DNA of 33,236 bases from Treponema sp. (GCA_009782495.1 WRIX01000004.1:18033-51268); one strand, 5' to 3'. Counted from the first letter of the stretch, positions 1-10,617 are shown. A program made the numbers and translations. Notes: generated from the letters alone by a model not told the origin.

Positions 1-3000
1 TCGACAAATTCAGGACAGATCGATTTATTAGGAACTGCCGGAATTACCGGTTCAGGTAGTATTAACACCGGAGCCGGGGCGGCAATCAATTTAACGTCAA
101 GTGGCGGAGCAGTGAACGAAAGCGGTATATTGACGGGAACAGCGCTAACGGTAAATGCTAACGCCGGTATAATACTTGAAGGAAATAATCTAATAAACGG
201 AACGGCCTCGTTAAATAATACCACTGGATTGCCACTTGCAGGAGATATTAGTTTTAATAATACAATTTCCACTGGGACACTTCAGCTAACAGCAGCCAAT
301 AATACCGCAAATGGGAATATAGGAGTAACTAACAAAAATCCTCTTACTACAGGTGTTATTATTGCCGGTTCTGTGGGTTCACGCGGTAATGTGGATATTA
401 CTAATGAGAATACCATTATTGTAAACGGAAATATAACAGCGGACGAAGTAACGCTAATAACTGACAATGACTCCGGCGATTTAATTAATAACATAACGAT
501 TTCTGATGATATTAGCGGAATTGTTTCTAAACTTACCATTATTTCCGGTGATCTATATGGCGCATATGATTACTGCGGGACAGTTACTATTAGCAATCCT
601 ATTACCTTGACTGATGGTGCGGCAGAAATTGAAATATCTGCAGGTGTAATTACCGGCAGTGGAAACCTAAGCGCCGCCGGCGGTGTTTCTTTTTTACTGG
701 ATGAGTTCAATACTTACACAGGAAGTATTTCAGATTCATTTTCCATTGGGCCGCGCCACAGAGCTGATCTTATTTATTATACAACACTCCCATCTCTCCT
801 GGGTACTCATCTTCCTGCTGATGCAGTTCAGGTTTCTTCCAGCGCTTATAGCGGTGATTTTAATTTTACAGATTTCACTAATGTGTATCTGGTTAATGTA
901 AGTGATAGTAATGTTGGCAGAACTGTGACAGTAAACGCCTCAGGTATTATTGAATTTTACGATAGTTATACATACAATCCTGTTACTCCGAGTCCCAATC
1001 CTCATTTAAATTTAACTGGCAATGGAGGTATACGAACTTATCACCCTGATACAATTACTCCTGGTACTACTGTAATTAATATTAATACTCCTTTTACAAC
1101 AAATACTCCATTAGACGCTACACAGCCTCTTACAATTTCCGCCGGACACCTTTCAATCAGTGCAAATGGAATTATCTTGGGAGGTAATGTAAATGGGGCT
1201 CCCGCTAGCGTCCATAACCTTCTCCTTGATACGACCAGAGCTGCTGGGTATGCTATTAATGTTGTAGGAAATATAGGTAATGTCAACCCTTTGGGTAATA
1301 TTGAAGTCCGAAGTATAAATCCAAGCAATACCACTACACCCACAATTTCCTGGGGGGTATATTTTGGCGGTACGATAACAGCAAGAAGTTACAAACAAAC
1401 CGGAACAGGTGGGACAGGCGGGAACGGTTCAACTTACATTAATGGAACTCAGAGTTACAATCCTGTAAGCGGCAACGCATTTGAGTTTGAAGGATATGAT
1501 TTAACTGTCATCAGTACCATGGGTACAACTGGCACTCCAATAGGCCCCATCTTGATTAACAATGCGAATGTTGTCCAGTTTGATGACGAAATCTGGGCTG
1601 GTAGTTTCACTCAAAGTGCCGCAAACATAACAACCGGTGCTACAAGTTTTGACAGTACCCAAACTTATTCCGGGAATTTTACCTTTACCGGAAGAGTATT
1701 AAATGTAAATAACAGTCTTAATACCGGCGGGGATATTACCATAACCAATTCCGGAACGTTTACCAAAGGTGTATCGACAACACAACATATTGTTGCAACC
1801 GGAGTATTTTTGCAGAATGGTGCGGGAGAAAACACTATAGGTGCAAATATTACCGCCAGCGCGATTACATTTAGCAATCTTGTTGAATTGAGCGCAAATG
1901 CTGTATTTGCAACTACAGGTAACGGTAATATTGTCTTGTCTGGAAACAGTACAGGGACAGTAGCAACTGCCGACACTTCAGGTGCAGACAGAAATCTGAC
2001 GCTCACTGCCGCAGGAACTGGTACTATTACCTTGGGTTCGCCATCGGCCCCATCAACAGGAAATACTGTTGACCTGGGAACCGGTACCTTGACTGTAACG
2101 GCATCTACGGTAACAACTGCAGCTGCTGTACCGCTGAACATCGGCACCGGAATAACCACTGCAACCAACCTGACCATCAACAACGGAACTAGTTTTGATC
2201 CCAAAGAGGTACTGACCGTGTGGGGAGATACTACCAACAACGGTACGATTAATGCGGCGACTCCTTCTTCTGGCAACGACAGTATTTTCTTTAACGGAGA
2301 TTACAATGGTTCAAGCGGTACAATTGTTGATACTGGCAACTCAAATAGAATAGTTTTTAACGGTGAAATTGCTGCAGTAGGAACCTTTAACAACACTACC
2401 GATACACTAGTGTTAAAAGGGCAGTATACCCCATCTGGAACCGATCAAGAGTTCAGCCACAATACAAGTACACCTTTATATATTGTTAGAATAGAGAACA
2501 GAAACAGTACCAGTACAGGTATTAATACCGTTCGATTGGAGTCCGATGTTGTTCAAACGGACAATGGCACAGGAGGGGAGTTGTATTTTGACATGACTCC
2601 AAATACATCGGCCGGCCCCAAGCTCTACACCACTGCCAATTACACATGGCGAATGGGAACAGGTACACCTCCTACAACTCCATCTCCCCCAGCGCCTTTT
2701 GGTTATGGCTTTGTAAATTATAAAGGTGAAGTTGTTTTTGATCCGGGGAGCGAGCTTCATACTCAGGATTTTCTGGCTCCTCAAACAGGGTCGCCATCGC
2801 CATACACCTATACCTTTAATGGGCCCGCATCAATATGGGCTGCCGGAAATGTTGATATTCGGGATGATAATCCCGGCAATGTTTTTATTACCACCGCACC
2901 AGATGAACTGAATATCTTTACCCTGGTTATGAACGGCGGAGGGTCTGTGCAATCCCTCCATTGTGAGCAGATAGGTAGTACCTCACATGCGGCTATCGGT

Positions 3001-5772
3001 TCGCTCCGCCTTACAGGATCTGCCCAGGTGAGAATAATAAACAGCATCGAAATTCAGGGGGATGTGCTTATTGAACCTGGTACGACTTTATTTGCAGGAT
3101 ACCCTGGAAACAGTATTACTATTCATGTTACTGGCTACCATAATCCAGCCGCCAAAATCGATCGGGGAGCAAATTGGTTCCAAACACTTCCTGTTGTAGT
3201 GGATCCCGGCCCGCCGGAAGAAGTTGTTTTAGGTATTGGACCAAGTGGTACTTTTGTACCATATAACAGTACAGTAGAATTCGGTTCCAAAACTTCAACC
3301 ATTCCTCCAAGTTGGGATGGGAGGACATTTAGAATAAGCGGAAATACAACCTGGTATAATTTATTCTGTTATGAACCCAAGGCGGACTTGCTCTTTTCCA
3401 ATTATGGTGTGACCGATTTGCATGAACATACTATACATAATAGATTTGAAGTGGAGCCCCGGCGCGCTAACGGTGATCTTTACGGTTCGGCTGGTGATAT
3501 CACCAATATGATTAAAATTTCAAGACTTACCTTTACACAACTTACACCTGTTACCAATAATGTAATCGGAATTTATGGTCCTCCTACGATTCCAAATAAT
3601 GATTTCTGGTACTTTAGGCTGGGTCCCGGAGCGGAACTGTTCTTTAATTTTGTGTTTCTTAATTACAGCTATTCACAGCGGCGCATTCCTCTTCCTTACG
3701 GGGATCCGGCGCAATTTTTGGTAATTGCCACCCCTTACTATAATCGTGATCCGGATAATTCCAATCTGTACGATCCCCGGGTTCCGGGCGGCAACCTCAT
3801 CACAGCAGGAGAATATTCCTATTATAACGTTAACTGGTTTGTGGCCAATAACTTTTTCTACAGTTTTACGGAAGATTCCACCGGAAACGGCAAAATTGAC
3901 CGCATCCGTGCACAGGCTGCCTTTGAACTTATGGACGGAAGTGATACATCACCGGAAACGGGCTACGAAGCATTCCAGTATTTTAAAGTAATCGTGGACG
4001 GATACGAAATTGATACATCCCGGGGTTATAACAATACAGGTTATGACCGGGTACCGGGCGCCACAGACTGTATCTATATATATGTTAAAGAAAAACCTTC
4101 TTCCGATGGCGGGGAAACCCCAACCTGGCGAATAGAAAGAAACCAAAGCCTTATGGATGCTACTACTAAATCCATATTCATTGGAGAGCCTGCTCACGGT
4201 GATCATCAAACATCCGATACGGTACCTCCCAGAATCAATTATGCCTTTGCTCTGCCTGGACATACGGAACAGTTTTTCCAGTTATCCGAACTGGTGAACA
4301 ACGGTGATATTACGTCATCCATAAATAGTGGGACTTTGACGCCTCTTGGGCGGGGAGAATTCCTTGTCGATATTTCGGCTTATGACCTTAACCAACTTGT
4401 GACAGGGAACGAGTCTTTTGACCTGGATAATGTACGGGATAGGGCGGGTTTTATCAGAGACAGACGATCCGAGCCGGGAGTCCTCTATGCATATCAGTAC
4501 CCTTCTCCCAAATATCCGAAGGACTGGGATTATTCGGATTATATAGAAGTTCGGGGCTGGTACGATCAGGTCAATATGGGGAACAGTGTTTCGTTTATGC
4601 CGATTACAAATGACCCGGGCGATCTGCCTCCGATCAGGGAGTGGTATTATGATGCTGCTAACCCCAATAATAGCAGTTATCCCTCTTACTCTTCCTCCTT
4701 TGTTGGACCCGATCCGAAACTGGGAAACAGGATGTTTGGAAAAACAAATGGTTTAACCGCTGCTGCTGCTGATTATGGAAAGGGACGGCACCGGGTAACG
4801 GACATGCTTATTTCCATTCCGCCCAATAATCTGGGTGATACCGCACAACATGATTATTTCTTTATTTGGCCTCTTTGGGCAAAATATGCATCTGAGGGTT
4901 CCAATCTTGATGATTTGCTTGGGAATACACTGCATCCCGGTTACGGTTATATGGGACATGACGGCAGTAACATTATTGATTCCTCGATTATCTGGGATTT
5001 TACCGGCAAACGTTTTCTGGAAAGGGATGATATTGTAATGCAATCCAGGATAAGCGATGGTTTTTCTGCCGCAGTCTCTCCCGTAACAATATTCTATAAT
5101 ACCGGTCCTTCCGATTACTACAGAGCTACAACTGTTCATGGTTCCGTAGGTCTTTGGCATCCGTATCAAGGTCTGTTGACTCCGCCGCTTTCTAAATCAT
5201 ATATTGAATTCTTTAACATGGTTCCCTATACCTTTCCTAATAAGAATAGCCCTTCTCCTGATGACGTTGGGAATAATTTGTTCAACCATTCCTTTGATAA
5301 GTCTTATTTTCCCGGCAATGCTACAGTAGAATTCTATTATCATCTGGATGTGAGTGATGAGAATCTTCTGGCAGCCCGCCTTGATGTACCGCCGGGAACC
5401 GATCCATCTACATTAAAAGGTCAACCCTGGTACCGCTGGGTTCGGCCCTTCACCTTCGGCATCCACGACATTACCCGACAGCGCGGCGGTGTAACGATAC
5501 TTAACAATGTAATCAACTCCAACAACCGCGAAAGGGTTTATGTGGATTATAAACCGGAAAGCTCAGGCCGGGTTACAATTCAGGTCTTTACCCTGGACGG
5601 AAACCTGGTCAAAATTCTAAAGAGGGGATCTGAAACCGCAGACGGTAAATACCACCGTGTCTCCTGGGACGGTACCAATGAGGGCGGCCGTCCTGTAGCA
5701 CGGGGCATGTACTTTATCCGCGTTGTAGCGCCCGGCATCGACGAGATCAGAAAGGTTATGGTGGTTAAGTAA
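1..5772 (+). CDS. Large repetitive surface/adhesin-like protein (5' end outside window), N/T/G-rich beta-helix-type repeats followed by a FlgD-Ig-like C-terminal domain
   Basis: Frame 1 is open from base 1 (STNSGQIDLLGTAGITGSGSINTGAG...) through the listed ORF to tandem TAA TAA stops; repeated GDITITN/GNIxxxN-type strands; C-terminus GRVTIQVFTLDGNLVKILKRG...HRVSWDGTNEGGRPVARGMYFIRVVAPGIDEIRKVMVVK is FlgD/T9SS-CTD-like. Confidence 0.85.
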   Translation, partial: STNSGQIDLLGTAGITGSGSINTGAGAAINLTSSGGAVNESGILTGTALTVNANAGIILEGNNLINGTASLNNTTGLPLAGDISFNNTISTGTLQLTAANNTANGNIGVTNKNPLTTGVIIAGSVGSRGNVDITNENTIIVNGNITADEVTLITDNDSGDLINNITISDDISGIVSKLTIISGDLYGAYDYCGTVTISNPITLTDGAAEIEISAGVITGSGNLSAAGGVSFLLDEFNTYTGSISDSFSIGPRHRADLIYYTTLPSLLGTHLPADAVQVSSSAYSGDFNFTDFTNVYLVNVSDSNVGRTVTVNASGIIEFYDSYTYNPVTPSPNPHLNLTGNGGIRTYHPDTITPGTTVININTPFTTNTPLDATQPLTISAGHLSISANGIILGGNVNGAPASVHNLLLDTTRAAGYAINVVGNIGNVNPLGNIEVRSINPSNTTTPTISWGVYFGGTITARSYKQTGTGGTGGNGSTYINGTQSYNPVSGNAFEFEGYDLTVISTMGTTGTPIGPILINNANVVQFDDEIWAGSFTQSAANITTGATSFDSTQTYSGNFTFTGRVLNVNNSLNTGGDITITNSGTFTKGVSTTQHIVATGVFLQNGAGENTIGANITASAITFSNLVELSANAVFATTGNGNIVLSGNSTGTVATADTSGADRNLTLTAAGTGTITLGSPSAPSTGNTVDLGTGTLTVTASTVTTAAAVPLNIGTGITTATNLTINNGTSFDPKEVLTVWGDTTNNGTINAATPSSGNDSIFFNGDYNGSSGTIVDTGNSNRIVFNGEIAAVGTFNNTTDTLVLKGQYTPSGTDQEFSHNTSTPLYIVRIENRNSTSTGINTVRLESDVVQTDNGTGGELYFDMTPNTSAGPKLYTTANYTWRMGTGTPPTTPSPPAPFGYGFVNYKGEVVFDPGSELHTQDFLAPQTGSPSPYTYTFNGPASIWAAGNVDIRDDNPGNVFITTAPDELNIFTLVMNGGGSVQSLHCEQIGSTSHAAIGSLRLTGSAQVRIINSIEIQGDVLIEPGTTLFAGYPGNSITIHVTGYHNPAAKIDRGANWFQTLPVVVDPGPPEEVVLGIGPSGTFVPYNSTVEFGSKTSTIPPSWDGRTFRISGNTTWYNLFCYEPKADLLFSNYGVTDLHEHTIHNRFEVEPRRANGDLYGSAGDITNMIKISRLTFTQLTPVTNNVIGIYGPPTIPNNDFWYFRLGPGAELFFNFVFLNYSYSQRRIPLPYGDPAQFLVIATPYYNRDPDNSNLYDPRVPGGNLITAGEYSYYNVNWFVANNFFYSFTEDSTGNGKIDRIRAQAAFELMDGSDTSPETGYEAFQYFKVIVDGYEIDTSRGYNNTGYDRVPGATDCIYIYVKEKPSSDGGETPTWRIERNQSLMDATTKSIFIGEPAHGDHQTSDTVPPRINYAFALPGHTEQFFQLSELVNNGDITSSINSGTLTPLGRGEFLVDISAYDLNQLVTGNESFDLDNVRDRAGFIRDRRSEPGVLYAYQYPSPKYPKDWDYSDYIEVRGWYDQVNMGNSVSFMPITNDPGDLPPIREWYYDAANPNNSSYPSYSSSFVGPDPKLGNRMFGKTNGLTAAAADYGKGRHRVTDMLISIPPNNLGDTAQHDYFFIWPLWAKYASEGSNLDDLLGNTLHPGYGYMGHDGSNIIDSSIIWDFTGKRFLERDDIVMQSRISDGFSAAVSPVTIFYNTGPSDYYRATTVHGSVGLWHPYQGLLTPPLSKSYIEFFNMVPYTFPNKNSPSPDDVGNNLFNHSFDKSYFPGNATVEFYYHLDVSDENLLAARLDVPPGTDPSTLKGQPWYRWVRPFTFGIHDITRQRGGVTILNNVINSNNRERVYVDYKPESSGRVTIQVFTLDGNLVKILKRGSETADGKYHRVSWDGTNEGGRPVARGMYFIRVVAPGIDEIRKVMVVK

Positions 5773-5796
5773 TAATTGTTATTCTTTGATCAACAA

Positions 5797-6759
5797 ATGA
5801 ATACCGATCCCAGTCCCAAAAAAGCTGCTTTTGTTACTCTTCTGGGCCGTCCGTCTTCAGGCAAGTCTACACTGGTAAACCGGCTGTGTGGAGAACGGGT
5901 TGCCATTGTAAGTCCCGTACCGCAAACCACGCGTAACGCAATCCGCGGTATTGTGAACAGCGGGCAGGGTCAGTTGGTGCTGGTAGATACGCCGGGGATA
6001 CATCAATCCACCAAAAAATTTAATCAACATCTTACCGGCACTGCATTTCGTGCTGCATCCGAATCCGATCTGATTCTCTATGTACTGGACGCTTCCCGTG
6101 CTCCAGGTCCCGAAGAAGAAGCAATAGCAGAAAGGTGCCGGGCGCTTGTTTTGGAAACAGATAACCGGATACCGCTTGTAGTTACGGTAACTAAAATGGA
6201 TCTGGATTCTTCTGATTTGGAACGTGCCCTGGAATTTCTGAATGTCCGGTTTCCTCTGCTGGAAAAGAAATACATAATTCCCATATCGGCTCAACAGAAC
6301 GAAGGAATGGACAGGCTCCTTTCTGCACTCCTGGAACTTGCTCCTGCGGGTGAAGCTTTTTACCCCGAAGACTGCTATACCGATCAGGAAATTGATTTCC
6401 GCATTGCCGAAATTATCAGAGGGGCGGCAATACGTTTTCTGCATCAGGAATTGCCGCATTCGATATATGTGGAAGTAGCGGATCGGGAGCTGCGTTCGCC
6501 GGAAAAAAGCAACGGTGATAACAGTGACACACAACGTACAATGCGTTTGTGGGTGCGCGCCTTTATAATCTGTGAACGGGAATCGCAGAAAGGAATGATT
6601 GTCGGAAAGGGCGGAAAAATTATCAAGGCCATTGGCGAGATATCCCGCAAAGAGTTAAACCGTATCTTTGACTGGAAAATTGATCTTGACCTGCGGGTAA
6701 AGACCGGTAAAGACTGGCGCCACAATGACAGGATACTGCAGAAAATACTCGACAGATAG
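5797..6759 (+). CDS. era: GTPase Era
   Basis: GRPSSGKST (G1), PQTTRNAIRGI, DTPGIHQ (G3), TKMD (G4), C-terminal KH domain with VGKGGKIIKAIGEISRKEL. The track start at 5776 is TTG; ATG 5797 is more likely. Confidence 0.92.
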   Translation: MNTDPSPKKAAFVTLLGRPSSGKSTLVNRLCGERVAIVSPVPQTTRNAIRGIVNSGQGQLVLVDTPGIHQSTKKFNQHLTGTAFRAASESDLILYVLDASRAPGPEEEAIAERCRALVLETDNRIPLVVTVTKMDLDSSDLERALEFLNVRFPLLEKKYIIPISAQQNEGMDRLLSALLELAPAGEAFYPEDCYTDQEIDFRIAEIIRGAAIRFLHQELPHSIYVEVADRELRSPEKSNGDNSDTQRTMRLWVRAFIICERESQKGMIVGKGGKIIKAIGEISRKELNRIFDWKIDLDLRVKTGKDWRHNDRILQKILDR

Positions 6760-6775
6760 ATCTTTTTTGATATTT

Positions 6776-6879
6776 TCTCGCAGAGGCGCAGGGAACGCAG
6801 AGTAGAATTTTAAGTAAAAAGGATTATCTATTTCTTATTTCTCTTTCCTTCTTTGCGTTCTCCGCGTCTCCGCGTGAGA
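6776..6879. repeat. Imperfect inverted repeat between convergent genes (REP/MITE-like or bidirectional terminator)
   Basis: Left arm tctcgcagaggcgcagggaacgcagag (6776-6802) is near-complementary to right arm ctttgcgttctccgcgtctccgcgtgaga (6851-6879). Confidence 0.75.
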
Positions 6880-6883
6880 TAAT

Positions 6884-7549
6884 TTACGAGGGTGTTAAAA
6901 AACGGTCAATTTCCCGTAATAGTTCATCGTAAGTGTCAACGCAGGGAAGGTCGGCACATTCGTTTCGTATTGTTTCCGGTGCGCGGAAAAGACAGCCTGC
7001 TTTAGCTTCTCTTATCATTGCAAGGTCGTTAAAGGAATCCCCTGCGGCAAATATTTCCATATTAAGAGAAGCAAGCGCCCGGACTGCGGATTGCTTGCCG
7101 TTTTTTTGTCTGAGTTTATAGCCTGTTATGTTTCCGTCTGCGGAACATTCAAGACTGTTGCAAAACAGCGTAGGATAATGGAGTTTTTTCATCAAAGGTT
7201 TGGCAAATTCTTCGTAGGTGTCGGAAAGGATGATAAACTGCGTTCGTTCACGGAGTTTTTCGGTAAATTCCAGCGCCCCCGGAAGAACGTCCATTTTGTC
7301 GATTACGTTTTGAATATCGTGCAGCTTTAAACCTTTCTTTTCCAGTAAATCAAGCCTGAAGCGCATGAGTTTGTCGTAATCGGGCTCGTCCCTTGTCGTC
7401 CGCCGCAGTTCGGGAATTCCCGTAGCTTCGGAAAAGGCAATCCAGATTTCGGGAACCAGTACGCCTTCAAGATCAAGACACACTAAATGCATATATGTAC
7501 TGTAGCACAAAGTAAAAAACATGTATACATTTTTATCTGATGGATACAT
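6884..7549 (-). CDS. thrH: HAD-family phosphoserine phosphatase / homoserine phosphotransferase, ThrH-like
   Basis: MHLVCLDLEGVLVPEIWIAFSEATGI...DEPDYDKLMRFRLDLL...ILSDTYEEFAKPLM...AAGDSFNDLAM. The likely start is the internal Met of MHLVCLDLEG (about 7492), not 7549. Confidence 0.85.
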   Translation of the reverse strand: MYPSDKNVYMFFTLCYSTYMHLVCLDLEGVLVPEIWIAFSEATGIPELRRTTRDEPDYDKLMRFRLDLLEKKGLKLHDIQNVIDKMDVLPGALEFTEKLRERTQFIILSDTYEEFAKPLMKKLHYPTLFCNSLECSADGNITGYKLRQKNGKQSAVRALASLNMEIFAAGDSFNDLAMIREAKAGCLFRAPETIRNECADLPCVDTYDELLREIDRFLTPS

Positions 7550-8382
7550 TACAGATCAACAATCCCTTCGGCGCTCCGGTATACTGCAAACAAACAGTAA
7601 CCAGCACCATGGACGAAGCCCGTTTGCTTACAGAGGAAAAATCCGGTACGGTTATTGCCGCCGACAAGCAAAGCGCAGGCAGAGGCAGGTCGGGCCGTTA
7701 CTGGAGTATGAACAAGGGCGAAAACCTGTCTTTTACAATTAAGCTTTGTTACAGGTCTGTCGAAACAATTCCCCGCTGCCTTACGCTACGAACCGGCCTT
7801 GCCGTTGCCTGTGCTATCGAAGATTTTGCAGCTTTTGCTGCGGATTCGCGCAATTCACCGCTTGCCGGGAGGGTTTTTGTAAAATGGCCGAATGATGTTA
7901 TGCTGCTGGACAGGGAAGGACGGGGACGGAAAGCTGTTGGAATCCTTACAGAAGCCGAAAGCGGCAATGTGTATATCGGAATCGGGGTGAATGTTGCTCA
8001 AAGAACTTTTCCTCCGGAACTGGCTCAAAAAGCATGCAGCATCGGACAAGCGCTTTCGGAAGAAAATGATTATACTGATTTGGCGGCAGAACAACTTTCT
8101 GAAAAACGATTTGTCCTGCTGGAAAATATACTGATCCGTTTATTTGACGAATTAAAGACCACCGCAGGTGAATCTGATTGGCGGAAAAGACTGGAAGAAA
8201 AACTTTATATGAAAGACAGTAAAATAAACTTTATTCCGGGTGTGCCTGAAGAGCTGTCAAACAAACCGGTACAGGCCGTAAAAGGAACCCTGCTGGGAAT
8301 AGGGAAAGAAGGTGAAATCAGAATTTTGGAGGATACAGGGGAAGTAGTTTCTTTTTCTACCGGAGAACTGATGTTTATATGA
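7540..8382 (+). CDS. birA: Biotin--[acetyl-CoA-carboxylase] ligase, no N-terminal HTH
   Basis: TVTSTMDEARLL...QSAGRGRSGRYWSMNKGENLSFTI...KWPNDVML...GIGVNV motifs. Confidence 0.9.
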   Translation: MDTLQINNPFGAPVYCKQTVTSTMDEARLLTEEKSGTVIAADKQSAGRGRSGRYWSMNKGENLSFTIKLCYRSVETIPRCLTLRTGLAVACAIEDFAAFAADSRNSPLAGRVFVKWPNDVMLLDREGRGRKAVGILTEAESGNVYIGIGVNVAQRTFPPELAQKACSIGQALSEENDYTDLAAEQLSEKRFVLLENILIRLFDELKTTAGESDWRKRLEEKLYMKDSKINFIPGVPEELSNKPVQAVKGTLLGIGKEGEIRILEDTGEVVSFSTGELMFI

Positions 8383-8427
8383 TTATATCCCCTTGTTGTA
8401 ACTCATACACTCAGGTAAAATAAAACT

Positions 8428-9711
8428 ATGCTGGACTATCGTTTTATTGTAGACAATATTGATGCGGTAAAGCAAAATATCGCCGATCGTTATATGAAGG
8501 CCGATGCCGATGAAGTGGTGCGGCTTTTTGCCAAACGGACGGAGCTGGTTACATCTCTTCAGAATCTTCAGCAAAAACGAAACGCCAATGCATCGGCAAT
8601 GAAAGGCAAACTGGAAGCGGACGAACGGCAGGCACTGATAGAAGAAGGCAAAAAACTCAAGGATAGTATTGCCCGGGCCGAAGCGGAACTGGCAAGAATC
8701 GAAACCTCTCTGGAAGAAGAAGGACGGCGTATTCCCAACATGGCTCATCCCGATGCTCCCCGGGGCCGGGAAGACAAGGACAACCTGGAAGTCAGCAGGG
8801 TAGGGGAACCGGTTACATTCAACTTTGAACCTTCCGATCATGTAAAACTCGGGCAGGACCTGGACATCATTGATTTTGATTCGGCAACCAAAGTATCGGG
8901 GACCAAGTTTTACTATCTTAAAAACGAAGCTGTTTTTCTTGAACTGGCGCTTGTCCGCTATGCCCTGGATATTTTACAAAAGCGGGGTTTTACTCCATTT
9001 ATTACACCCGATATAGCCAGGGAAGAAATTCTAACCGGTATCGGGTTTAATCCGCGCGGAGAAGAATCCAATGTATATACCCTGGAAGGAGAAGATGCCT
9101 GTCTTGTAGGAACAGCGGAAATAACCCTTGGCGGTTATTATTCCAATACTGTGTTGGCAAAGGAAACACTGCCCCTGCGCATGGCGGGACTTTCTCACTG
9201 TTTCCGCCGGGAAGCGGGTGCGGCGGGGCAATTCAGCAAGGGTCTGTACCGGGTTCATCAGTTTACCAAACTGGAGATGTTTGTATATTGCCTGCCGGAA
9301 GAATCGGGCGCTTTCCATGAAGAGCTTCGCTCTGTTGAAGAAGAGATTTTTAAAGGCCTGGAAATTCCTTTCCGTGTTGTGGATACCTGTACCGGCGATC
9401 TGGGTGCGCCGGCGTACCGTAAATGGGATCTGGAAGCCTGGATGCCGGGAAGAAACGGCGGCGAATGGGGAGAAGTTACCTCAACCTCCAACTGTACCGA
9501 TTATCAGGCCAGACGTCTTAATGTTAAGTATAAAGACGATGACGGAAAAAACAAATTTGTTCATATGCTGAACGGAACCGCTGTTGCAGTTTCCAGGGCG
9601 ATCATCGCCATACTGGAAAATTTTCAGCAAGCGGACGGTTCGGTAAAACTGCCTAAGGCTCTTGTGCCCTATTGCGGTTTTGAAACAATAAAACGCCGCC
9701 TGACCGTTTAA
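8428..9711 (+). CDS. serS: Seryl-tRNA synthetase
   Basis: N-terminal coiled-coil MLDYRFIVDNIDAVKQNI; class II motifs GTAEITL, CFRREAGAAGQFSKGLYRVHQFTKLEMF, E-V-TSTSNCTDYQARRL, HMLNGTAVAVSRAI. Confidence 0.97.
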   Translation: MLDYRFIVDNIDAVKQNIADRYMKADADEVVRLFAKRTELVTSLQNLQQKRNANASAMKGKLEADERQALIEEGKKLKDSIARAEAELARIETSLEEEGRRIPNMAHPDAPRGREDKDNLEVSRVGEPVTFNFEPSDHVKLGQDLDIIDFDSATKVSGTKFYYLKNEAVFLELALVRYALDILQKRGFTPFITPDIAREEILTGIGFNPRGEESNVYTLEGEDACLVGTAEITLGGYYSNTVLAKETLPLRMAGLSHCFRREAGAAGQFSKGLYRVHQFTKLEMFVYCLPEESGAFHEELRSVEEEIFKGLEIPFRVVDTCTGDLGAPAYRKWDLEAWMPGRNGGEWGEVTSTSNCTDYQARRLNVKYKDDDGKNKFVHMLNGTAVAVSRAIIAILENFQQADGSVKLPKALVPYCGFETIKRRLTV

Positions 9712-9734
9712 AGTGATCGGGCAAGGAGAAAATC

Positions 9735-10616
9735 ATGAAAAAAGTATTTAAGTCAATTTTGCAGACAGCGGCGCTTATTGCTGTTGTTGTGACGCTTGGA
9801 ACCTGCGAATCATTGTCTAAAGCGGTCAGTGAACCGTCGGTTTCCTTTGATTCGGTAAAGATGACAGGTTTAAGTTTTAACGGGATCGACATGATGGCCC
9901 GGATAAAAGTGCAGAACGACAACTCTTTTTCCATACCTTTTCCTGAAATAAGCTGGAAACTTTTTGTTATCGACAATTCATTTCTTAATGGCGTAATAAA
10001 AAATAATAACAAAATTGCAGCCAATGCCAGTACTATGGTGGATCTTCCCTTTAGGGTTGACTTTGAAGGGCTTTATCAGGCGGTGTCGGGTTTATTGAAC
10101 AGTGATGAAGCGCCTTTCCGTCTTGATCTTTCTGCCTTGTTTAATATTCCGGTGCTGGGGGCCAAAACCTTTAACACTTCCTTTAGCGGTTCCATACCAA
10201 TGCTTAAAGCTCCTTCGCTTTCGTTCAGCGGTGTCAAGTTCAATTCACTTTCCATTAATAAGGTTGAATTTGTTCTTACATGGCTTGTGGACAACAAAAA
10301 TGCTTTTGCCGTTAATCTGGACAAGCTGGATTATAATTTTGCGGTAAATAATGCCAGCTGGTCTCAGGGATCGGCTCCGCGTATTTCCCTTCCCGCACGC
10401 AGAGCGACACAGGTTCCGGTAACGGTGAACATCTCTTCTCTTTCCATGATTCAGGAAATAGTCGCAATGGCCGCATTGGGAAGATCAGCTAACTTTATAT
10501 GCTCCGGCGAAGCGGCGTTAAGTCCTGTACTGAATCAGAGTTTTCCGGGCCTGGAAAGCGTAGCTGCCTTGCGCCTTCCTTTTACATACAGCGGAAGTAC
10601 CAATCTAAGACCGTAA
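9735..10616 (+). CDS. LEA type 2 (WHy-domain-like) lipoprotein
   Basis: Signal sequence with lipobox-like LGTC; repeated SLSFSGVKFNSLSINKVEFVLTWLVDNKNAFAVNL pattern typical of LEA2; SD aaggag upstream. Confidence 0.7.
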   Translation: MKKVFKSILQTAALIAVVVTLGTCESLSKAVSEPSVSFDSVKMTGLSFNGIDMMARIKVQNDNSFSIPFPEISWKLFVIDNSFLNGVIKNNNKIAANASTMVDLPFRVDFEGLYQAVSGLLNSDEAPFRLDLSALFNIPVLGAKTFNTSFSGSIPMLKAPSLSFSGVKFNSLSINKVEFVLTWLVDNKNAFAVNLDKLDYNFAVNNASWSQGSAPRISLPARRATQVPVTVNISSLSMIQEIVAMAALGRSANFICSGEAALSPVLNQSFPGLESVAALRLPFTYSGSTNLRP

Positions 10617-10617
10617 C

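Noticed and set aside
1665-2276. 203-aa minus-strand ORF, V/P-rich
   Set aside because: Complement of Thr/Asn-rich repeat codons in the giant surface protein; low-complexity artefact.
5857-6534. 225-aa minus-strand ORF
   Set aside because: Antisense to era; no coherent protein signature.
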